DNA of 11,831 nucleotides from Actinomycetes bacterium (GTDB lineage: Bacteria > Actinomycetota > Thermoleophilia > Solirubrobacterales > Solirubrobacteraceae). The notes below the pieces were generated by a model. The model was given only the letters and a program-made list of their open reading frames with translations, was not told the origin of the DNA and did not search any database. The position numbers and the translations under genes are program-made. The stretch spans positions 1 to 11,831 of the forward strand of contig JAEZDB010000149.1 of NCBI GenBank assembly GCA_023429855.1, given 5' to 3'. Of the stretch, positions 6,523 through 11,831 are shown piece after piece (the first letter of the stretch is position 1; the number at the start of each line of letters is the position of its first letter).

Positions 6523-6531
6523 GTCCGTCCC

Positions 6532-6654
6532 GTGAGTCTGCTCGGCGAACTCCACGCCGCCCTCGGCGAGGCGCAGCGATCTCTCGACGCGATCGGTCCG
6601 AAGCCGATTGGCGACAGGGGAGGCGACGCGCGGCAGGTAATCGGGCATGCGTGA
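6532..6654 (+). CDS. Truncated paralog of the WXG-like protein (40 codons)
   Basis: GTG to TGA, 40 residues. It aligns without gaps to the start of the protein encoded at 2503: both begin V(M)-S, share A-x-x-A-Q-R-x-L near residues 10-18 and end the match with G-x-K-P-x-G-D (22-28), about 13 identities in 28 positions. After that the reading stops where the longer paralog continues for about 100 residues. The promoter is of the same design and stands at almost the same distance, so promoter and gene start look duplicated together. The stop overlaps the next ATG (6647) by 8 bases, which could couple translation of the EspG-like gene. It is either the relic of a lost WXG-like gene or a functional small peptide or leader. 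I looked for continuation in the other two frames and saw no clear frameshift. Confidence 0.55.
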   Translation: MSLLGELHAALGEAQRSLDAIGPKPIGDRGGDARQVIGHA

Positions 6655-7624
6655 CTACACAGGGGACTTCATCGTCAATTTCCGTGGCGGCACGCGGATC
6701 GACGCGGTGCGCGACTGGCTGATCGGTGGCGCGTTGCCCGAAACCGCTCCGAATGGGGAGGTCCTCGCTGCCGCCGATCGGGGTCCCATGAGCGTTCGTC
6801 TTACCCCTGCGGAGAACCGCGCCGTGATGGAGGCAGTCTTCCCGTTCCCGCTCGATCCGCCGGACGAAGCTCCAACGCCCGCCACTATCGCCAGCCTGCA
6901 GGAACGCGACATCTTGGTACGCGCTGCGCGCGGGCTGGCGCTCAGCCCTACGCACCTTTGGACGCTAGGGATCGCCTTCTGGTCCGAACGCCGCCTTGCG
7001 CTCAACTGGCAGCCGCCGTCCGTGAGCGCTGAACGCGAGTACGAGACGTTCGCGCTGATCGGCGACCGCGTCGTACGCCGGCAGTTTCAAGCGGTTAGCG
7101 ATGACACCATCGTCGTGGTGTATTCGCGAGTCGACCGCAGCGCCGTCGACTCATCACTCGGTGCGCTCATCGCACCGGACGGTCCGCGGGCCTTCTCCAT
7201 CCACGCCGAGTGGGGTTCGTACGCCGACGTGACAGAGGACTTCAGCACCGAGACCGAGTGGATCGACGCTGAGGTCGACGGTGGCGGTGTGCGTTGGAGC
7301 GTCGGTTCGGGCAACCAGCGCACGGCGGAGACGCTCAGCCGCCAGGAAGCAGGCCGGCGGATTGCGGCGATGGTCGGCCGTGGGAGCGGCAACGATCGGC
7401 GACGGGTGGATCACGCGCGCAAGCTGGCAAGGATCGCTGGCGGGCAGCGCTGGAACCCGGTCACGCGAGGCAAGCTCGGGAACGCCGTCGCAGCCATCGG
7501 GCTCGAGGAGCTCTGGACGGGCGCGGGCAACAAGCGCATGGTCACGCACGTCGAAAGGGCCCGGCAATCGCGCGCCGCTGAGTACTGGCGGCAGGCCCCC
7601 GCCTTCACTTCCAAGCGCGGCTGA
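6647..7624 (+). CDS. EspG-like soluble protein with basic C-terminal extension
   Basis: 325 residues, no membrane segment. Residues 19-35 (D-A-V-R-D-W-L-I-G-G-A-L-P-E-T-A-P) match the linker of the membrane-anchored paralog encoded at 7648 (W-V-A-D-G-M-L-P-D-D-A-P). The core follows: V-R-L-T-P-A-E-N (50-57), L-Q-E-R-D-I-L (84-90, with Asp where relatives have Gly), S-P-T-H-L-W-T-L-G-I-A-F-W-S-E (100-114) and W121. The EspG-like part ends near residue 240 with a helix 'SRQEAGRRIAAMVGR'. About 80 Arg/Lys-rich residues then follow, unlike anything in the other four relatives and not recognised. ATG 6647 overlaps the 40-codon gene by 8 bases; a ribosome binding site is poor, so coupling is likely. 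It could be a form of the anchored protein that lost its membrane part. Confidence 0.55.
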   Translation: MRDYTGDFIVNFRGGTRIDAVRDWLIGGALPETAPNGEVLAAADRGPMSVRLTPAENRAVMEAVFPFPLDPPDEAPTPATIASLQERDILVRAARGLALSPTHLWTLGIAFWSERRLALNWQPPSVSAEREYETFALIGDRVVRRQFQAVSDDTIVVVYSRVDRSAVDSSLGALIAPDGPRAFSIHAEWGSYADVTEDFSTETEWIDAEVDGGGVRWSVGSGNQRTAETLSRQEAGRRIAAMVGRGSGNDRRRVDHARKLARIAGGQRWNPVTRGKLGNAVAAIGLEELWTGAGNKRMVTHVERARQSRAAEYWRQAPAFTSKRG

Positions 7625-7647
7625 CCGGCGCGGTCGGAGTCCACCTC

Positions 7648-8631
7648 GTGGCAGCGCCTGACAAGTCTCGGCCGAGCTTCGTCGCGCCGTCGGCTGAGCG
7701 GTTCCCGCTCAAGCTTCCCAGCCAGCGGCAACGGATCCTTGTGCGTGTCGCGACCGTCGCCTTCTTGTTGGCTTGGGTCGCCGCTGGTGTCATGGCCCTC
7801 GTCGAGGGCAGCGCGAATCCGCTCTGGCTCGCTGGCATCGCCACTGTGATCGTCTACGCGAGCTTGACGCGGTACACGTCGCTCGAGCGGACCTCCCGCT
7901 TCTGGTTCATTTTCCGGGTCGCTTGGCTCGGCGACCGGGCGAAGCCGTCGAGGTACCTGCGCGAGCACGCCGAGCAGGCCGAACGAAGCGAGACGTTGCT
8001 CGGTTCACCCCTCTCCGGCATCACCGAGCACGCAGAGCACGAGCACGCCGTCCGTGCGGCCGAGATTGCCCGCTGGGTGGCCGACGGAATGCTGCCGGAC
8101 GACGCTCCTGACGCGACGCTCGTGTCGATCTCGACCGACAAGCCGACCTCCTTTGCCTTTTCCGAGCGCGAACTCGCTGCGCTGCTTCTGGCGACGGGCG
8201 CGCCAGCCAACTTCGGGTTCAGCGCCTCGGACCAAGCTCCACGGCGCCTCACTCGCGCCGATGTGGCCTCGGAGACGGCGCGCCTGATCGAACGCGGTGT
8301 GCTGCGCCGAGCCGGGTCGGGCACCGAGATCGCCCCGAACTGGCTGCCCTTGCTTGGCATCGCGTTGTTCGCGGAGCAAACGTTGCCGGTCGCCTGGCGT
8401 GACGGTGAGCGCGTCCGCGCGCTGACCTTCCTGGCGGCGGGCGACCACCTTGTCGTCCACGAGCAGACGGTCGATCAGGCCGCGTCGAGCGGTGCTGCGA
8501 CGCCGGTCGTGGTCGGGCCGCATCACGTCCGGCTGGCCACGCTCGATCAGGCGCGCGCCACCGTCGCTGCGGCGGGGCTCGATCCCGCAGCCTTGCGCCC
8601 CCTCCTGCCGCCCCGACCGCCCGACGCCTGA
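7648..8631 (+). CDS. Membrane-anchored EspG-like protein (cassette B)
   Basis: 327 residues. Two membrane helices (about 30-52 and 58-73) are followed by an aromatic/basic stretch ending in W-L-G-D-R-A-K-P (93-100). A linker with W-V-A-D-G-M-L-P (142-149) leads to the core F-A-F-S-E-R-E-L (168-175), L-I-E-R-G-V-L (212-218), P-L-L-G-I-A-L-F-A-E (233-242) and W250. The match with the protein at 1306 covers anchor, W-x-G-[DE]-R-A-K-P motif, linker and core, so they are paralogs; this one has a shorter C-terminal end. GGAG at 7636-7639 supports GTG 7648. It lies 23 bases after the EspG-like gene and is probably in the same transcript. The cytosolic domain could hold EspG-like cargo or partners at the membrane. 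Function unknown. Confidence 0.6.
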   Translation: MAAPDKSRPSFVAPSAERFPLKLPSQRQRILVRVATVAFLLAWVAAGVMALVEGSANPLWLAGIATVIVYASLTRYTSLERTSRFWFIFRVAWLGDRAKPSRYLREHAEQAERSETLLGSPLSGITEHAEHEHAVRAAEIARWVADGMLPDDAPDATLVSISTDKPTSFAFSERELAALLLATGAPANFGFSASDQAPRRLTRADVASETARLIERGVLRRAGSGTEIAPNWLPLLGIALFAEQTLPVAWRDGERVRALTFLAAGDHLVVHEQTVDQAASSGAATPVVVGPHHVRLATLDQARATVAAAGLDPAALRPLLPPRPPDA

Positions 8632-8686
8632 GTGACGCAAGCCACGCCCCGGCGCGCCAGCGAAACCGCGCTGCCCGCCGGTGGCG

Positions 8687-8692
8687 TACCCT
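8687..8692 (+). promoter_or_regulatory. Candidate -10 element for leaderless hemE transcript
   Basis: TACCCT ends 7 bases before the ATG at 8700, so transcription should begin at or next to the start codon. No -35 consensus and no purine-rich ribosome binding site are visible, consistent with a leaderless start. Confidence 0.5.
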
Positions 8693-8699
8693 GGGTGCG

Positions 8700-9752
8700 A
8701 TGGGCGATGCCGTGGCCGCACCTCTGCTCGTTCGCGCCCTGCGGCGCGAGCCGGTCGAACGAACTCCTGTCTGGTTCATGCGCCAGGCGGGGCGCTCGCT
8801 GCCGGAGTACATGGAGATCCGCAAGCAGGGGTCGCTGCTTGAGATCTGCCAGCGGCCAGAGCTCGCGGCCGAGGTCACGCTGCAGCCGGTGCGCCGCCAT
8901 GGCGTCGACGCGGCGATCCTCTTCTCCGACATCGTCACGCCGCTCGACGCGATCGACTTCGGCGTGGAGATCAAGGGCGGCATCGGGCCCGTCATCGAGC
9001 GGCCGATCCGCAGCCAAGCCGACCTTGCCCGCCTGCGTGACTTCGAGCCCGACGTCGACATGCCGGCGCTCGCTGAGACGATCAAGATCATCGTCGCCGA
9101 GCTGGGCCCCGAGACGCCGCTGATCGGCTTCGCCGGCGCGCCGTTCACGCTCGCCAGCTACCTCGTCGAGGGTGGCCCGAGCAAGCAGCAGTCGCTCACC
9201 AAGGCGCTCATGCTGCAGGACCCGGCGCTGTTCGACGCGCTGCTGCGGCGCCTTTCCGCGATCGCCGTCGCCTCACTGCGGGCGCAGGTCGCCGCCGGCG
9301 CCCAGGCCGTGCAGGTGTTCGACTCCTGGATCGGGACGCTCACCCGCAGCCAGTACCAGCAGTACGTGCTGCCGGTCATGGCCGACCTCTTCACCGAGCT
9401 GGAGTCGCTCGGCGTGCCGCGCACGATCTTCGGCGTCGGCACCGGCCACCTGCTCGACCTGCTCGCCGAGACGGGCGCCGACTGCGTTGGCATCGACTGG
9501 CGGATCGACCTGCGCGATGCCCGCCAGCTCGTCCCCGAGCGCTGCGCGATCCAAGGCAACCTCGACCCCGCGGTGCTGCTCGCCCCGCGCGACGTGATCC
9601 AGGCCGAGGTCCTCCGGGTGCTGGAAAGCGCGCCCGCCACCGGCCACGTCTTCAACCTCGGCCACGGCGTCCTGCCGGAGACCGACCCCGAGGTCCCCGG
9701 CGAGATCGTGCGCCTCGTCGCCGAACACACCGCCAAGCAGACGCTGGCGTAA
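8700..9752 (+). CDS. hemE: Uroporphyrinogen decarboxylase
   Basis: Converts uroporphyrinogen III to coproporphyrinogen III by removing four carboxyl groups, in the cytosol, during heme synthesis. 350 residues, the normal length. The first signature P-V-W-F-M-R-Q-A-G-R (23-32) carries the substrate-binding arginines R28 and R32. D77 in L-F-S-D-I is the conserved catalytic aspartate. The second signature I-G-F-A-G-A-P-F-T-L-A-S-Y-L-V-E-G-G holds the conserved tyrosine. F-D-S-W-I-G-T-L and F-N-L-G-H-G-V-L-P-E-T-D-P complete the set, with the active-site histidine. It is followed 95 bases later by hemY, which acts next or near-next in the same pathway. G/C-ending codons dominate, as in the kinase-regulator pair. 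Confidence 0.98.
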   Translation: MGDAVAAPLLVRALRREPVERTPVWFMRQAGRSLPEYMEIRKQGSLLEICQRPELAAEVTLQPVRRHGVDAAILFSDIVTPLDAIDFGVEIKGGIGPVIERPIRSQADLARLRDFEPDVDMPALAETIKIIVAELGPETPLIGFAGAPFTLASYLVEGGPSKQQSLTKALMLQDPALFDALLRRLSAIAVASLRAQVAAGAQAVQVFDSWIGTLTRSQYQQYVLPVMADLFTELESLGVPRTIFGVGTGHLLDLLAETGADCVGIDWRIDLRDARQLVPERCAIQGNLDPAVLLAPRDVIQAEVLRVLESAPATGHVFNLGHGVLPETDPEVPGEIVRLVAEHTAKQTLA

Positions 9753-9847
9753 CTCCATTACCGCCCGGCGTCCACCGCTCGACCAGCGCGTTGAGGCGTC
9801 ACACTGACCGTGGTGCTTTGCCGCTTCGCCCTCAGTAGTTCTCCCCG

Positions 9848-11365
9848 ATGCACCGCTCTTTGGTGGGCGGCATCGTGGGTGCGGTGACTGCTGTGGCCCA
9901 GGCTCCCGTTTCCCGCGTCGCCATCATCGGCGGCGGCATCGCCGGCCTTGCGGCTGCGCATCGCCTGCTGGCGCGGGCGCCCGCGGGCTCGCTGCAGGTC
10001 ACGGTGCTCGAGGCGTCGGGCCGGTTCGGCGGCTGGGTCCGCACCGAGACGTTCGCCGGCCGTCCCGTCGACTTCGGTCCTGACTCCCTCCTGGTCCGTG
10101 CGCCGTGGGCCGCTGAGCTCTGCCGCGAGCTCGGCATCGAGGACGAGCTCGTGGCGCCAGGTGCTGGTTCGGCCCGGTTGCTGGTCGGCGGGCAGCTCAA
10201 GCTGCTGCCCGCCGGCATCCTCGCGGGGCTTCCCGGTGGCCCCATGCCGTTCGTCCGCTCTGGGCTGCTCGGTCCGCTCGGACTGCTGCGCGCGGGGCTC
10301 GATCTTGTTCTGCCAGACCGCGCGCCCGAGGGCGACGAGTCGATCGGCAGCCTCGTGCGCCGGCGCCTCGGCCGCCAGGTCCTCGACCGGGTGATCGACC
10401 CGCTCCTCGGCGGCGTGCACGCCGGCCGCTGCGACGACCTCAGTCTGGCCGCGACGGCGCCGCAGATCGCGGCCGCGGCCAAAGTCGACCGCTCGCTGCT
10501 GCGCGGCCTGCGCAAGACCGCCCCGCCCGCGCCGCCGGCAGGGTCAAAGCCGTCACCCGTGTTCATGGGCCCGCGCGGCGGCATGCAGCGCCTCTCCGAT
10601 GCGCTGCTCGCCACCGTCAAGGATGCCGGCGCCGATCTGCAGTCCGGGCAGCGCGTCACGGCGCTGCAGCACGGTGAGCGTGGCCGGGTGCGCGTGCTCC
10701 TCGACGGGCAGGCCGTCGAGGAGGCCACCGAGTACGACGCCGTGGTGCTGGCCGTCCCAGCCCCGGCAGCGGCCGCGCTGCTCAAGCCGCACGCGCCGCA
10801 CACCGTTGGTGCGCTTGAGGACCTCACCTACGCGTCGGTTGCGCAGATCGCGCTCGCCTACGACCCGGCCAAGCTCACCGGGATCCCCGAGGGCACGGGG
10901 TTCCTCGTGCCCCGTGGCGAAGGCACGCTCATGACGGCGTGCACGTTCCTCGACCAGAAGTGGCCCGAGCGCCCGCGCGATCAGGACGCGCCATACGCAG
11001 ACGCCGCCGTGATCAAGTGCTCGACCGGCCGGATCGACGACCGCCGGTTCGAGGCGATGGGCGACGACGCCCTCGTCGCCGCGATCCACAGCGAGCTGGC
11101 GACCGTGCTCGGCCTGCCCGCCGGCGCGACACCGCTGGCGAGCCGCGTGCACCGCGTGAGTGGCGGCCTGCCGCAGTACGCGCCCGGGCACCTCGACCGC
11201 GTCGCAGCACTGGAGGGCGAGCTGATCTCCGCGTTCCCGCGACTCGTGCTGGCCGGTGCCGCCTACCGCGGCACCAGCGTCCCGCTGTGCATCCGGCAGG
11301 GCCGCGACGCCGCCGACGTGCTGCACCACCGCATGCTCGGAACCGCCGGGCGCGTTCGGGTCTGA
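9848..11365 (+). CDS. hemY: Protoporphyrinogen/coproporphyrinogen oxidase (FAD-dependent, HemY/CgoX type)
   Basis: Oxygen-dependent FAD enzyme of heme synthesis, 505 residues from ATG 9848. The dinucleotide-binding motif V-A-I-I-G-G-G-I-A-G-L-A-A-A-H-R-L is near residues 20-36, followed by L-E-A-S-G-R-F-G-G-W-V-R-T and D-F-G-P-D-S, typical of the family. D-P-L-L-G-G-V-H-A-G lies in the substrate domain, and the C-terminal FAD contact is L-V-L-A-G-A-A-Y-R-G-T-S-V-P. In many actinobacteria this enzyme oxidises coproporphyrinogen (CgoX) with HemQ finishing heme; neither hemQ nor ferrochelatase is in the window, so the exact substrate is open. The first 19 residues are an extra leader; the true start could be one of the GTG codons downstream. 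No strong ribosome binding site precedes the ATG. Confidence 0.95.
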   Translation: MHRSLVGGIVGAVTAVAQAPVSRVAIIGGGIAGLAAAHRLLARAPAGSLQVTVLEASGRFGGWVRTETFAGRPVDFGPDSLLVRAPWAAELCRELGIEDELVAPGAGSARLLVGGQLKLLPAGILAGLPGGPMPFVRSGLLGPLGLLRAGLDLVLPDRAPEGDESIGSLVRRRLGRQVLDRVIDPLLGGVHAGRCDDLSLAATAPQIAAAAKVDRSLLRGLRKTAPPAPPAGSKPSPVFMGPRGGMQRLSDALLATVKDAGADLQSGQRVTALQHGERGRVRVLLDGQAVEEATEYDAVVLAVPAPAAAALLKPHAPHTVGALEDLTYASVAQIALAYDPAKLTGIPEGTGFLVPRGEGTLMTACTFLDQKWPERPRDQDAPYADAAVIKCSTGRIDDRRFEAMGDDALVAAIHSELATVLGLPAGATPLASRVHRVSGGLPQYAPGHLDRVAALEGELISAFPRLVLAGAAYRGTSVPLCIRQGRDAADVLHHRMLGTAGRVRV

Positions 11366-11410
11366 TCGTCCGGCGTCCGCTTCCGCGTGATCGGGCACTG
11401 GGGCGTCCGC

Positions 11411-11416
11411 TACGGT
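11411..11416 (+). promoter_or_regulatory. Candidate -10 element of a leaderless promoter
   Basis: TACGGT ends 6 bases before the GTG at 11423, the same distance as TACTCT before the GTG at 2503, with no ribosome binding site between. The hexamer is identical to the one before the gene at 1306. No -35 consensus is evident. Confidence 0.45.
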
Positions 11417-11422
11417 GCGCTC

Positions 11423-11831
11423 GTGGTTGCCCTCCGCCGAACGACTCTCGTGCTCGTCCGCGTCTGGCTGGCGATGCTGTTCATCAGCTTCGCGATCGCC
11501 GGACTCGATGCGCTCGGGCTCGAGGTCAGCCGTGCCGTCGCCGTCTTCCTGCTTGCGGTCTTCGGCGTCCTCGGGCTCTGGATCGGGATCCAAGATGCCA
11601 AGGCCACTCCGCCGTGGACCGCTGATGACGTGCGCGACGGCGCCGTCGGGTGGGGCGTGATCGCCGCTCTGCTGCTGCTCATCCCCTGCCTGCTGCTCCC
11701 GCTGCCCTGGAGCATCGTGGCCGCCGCGATGGCCTTCCTCTCGGTGGTCGCCGCCGTCGCCGGCGTGCGCCGCGCCGCTGCCCGGCACACCAGCGAGATC
11801 GCGCCGCGGGAACCCCGCAGCGTTGCTGCGG
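11423..11831 (+). CDS. Small integral membrane protein, 5' part (3' end outside window)
   Basis: The frame from GTG 11423 stays open to the window edge, giving 136 complete codons and no stop. The product starts M-V-A-L-R-R-T-T-L-V and has four likely membrane helices: about 8-28, 36-56, 77-94 and 96-115. A short loop P-P-W-T-A-D-D-V lies between helices 2 and 3, and an Arg-rich R-R-A-A-A-R-H tail begins near 116. I do not recognise the family. The start is chosen because TACGGT stands 6 bases upstream in a leaderless arrangement and because the hydrophobic pattern begins there. It lies 57 bases after hemY with its own candidate promoter, so it may be transcribed separately. Confidence 0.7.
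   Translation, partial: MVALRRTTLVLVRVWLAMLFISFAIAGLDALGLEVSRAVAVFLLAVFGVLGLWIGIQDAKATPPWTADDVRDGAVGWGVIAALLLLIPCLLLPLPWSIVAAAMAFLSVVAAVAGVRRAAARHTSEIAPREPRSVAA

Noticed and set aside
5779..6648. Minus-strand open frame of 289 codons opposite the deacetylase
   Set aside because: All five NodB motifs are on the plus strand; the reverse product shows no family features.
1306..8631. Insertion sequence, integrase or phage origin for the accessory region
   Set aside because: No transposase, integrase, terminal inverted repeats, target duplication or tRNA attachment site was seen in the window.
10553..11788. Minus-strand open frame of 411 codons opposite hemY and the last gene
   Set aside because: The product is a His/Asp/Glu/Arg-rich low-complexity sequence, and hemY motifs on the plus strand explain the DNA.

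Overview
The window is very GC-rich DNA with densely packed genes, all on the + strand. The organism looks like a high-GC actinobacterium. The two-component pair with an actinobacterial ATP-binding variant, the hemE-hemY pair, WXG100-like and EspG-like proteins, and several apparently leaderless starts all fit. A deep lineage such as Thermoleophilia is my guess from the style of these proteins; nothing in the window proves it.

Layout: (1) 1-1253, the 3' end of a NarL/DesK-type histidine kinase overlapping its LuxR-type response regulator. (2) 1306-5472, an accessory 'cassette A': a membrane-anchored EspG-like protein, then a tightly overlapping four-gene operon (WXG100-like protein, WXG100-like protein with a pre-toxin-like middle, and two EspG-like proteins). 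A consensus-like TTGACA/TACTCT promoter drives the operon straight onto the start codon. (3) 5473-5709, a gene-free stretch with a hairpin, two 20-bp direct repeats and an inverted repeat. (4) 5710-6450, a NodB polysaccharide deacetylase with no visible signal peptide. (5) 6451-8631, 'cassette B': a similar TTGACA/TAGGAT promoter preceded by a palindrome, a 40-codon truncated paralog of the cassette A WXG-like gene, an EspG-like protein with a basic C-terminal extension, and a second membrane-anchored EspG-like protein. (6) 8700-11365, hemE and hemY. (7) 11423 to the end, the 5' part of a leaderless four-helix membrane protein gene.

The unusual part is 1306-8631. By eye, five proteins (genes at 1306, 4055, 4723, 6647, 7648) share one core: a beta-like 'xLtxxE' start, a helical stretch ending in an 'L-x-x-[RA]-G-[IVL]-L' turn and, in most of them, a 'P-x-L-x-x-L-L-G-[IV]-A-L' helix leading to a tryptophan strand. 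This resembles EspG, the cytosolic chaperone of ESX (type VII) secretion substrates. Two of the five are fused to a two-helix membrane anchor. Together with the WXG100-like products this suggests a type VII-associated substrate/chaperone island with one complete and one degraded or remodelled cassette. No secretion ATPase (EccC), EccB, EccD or mycosin is in the window, so the link to secretion is inference.
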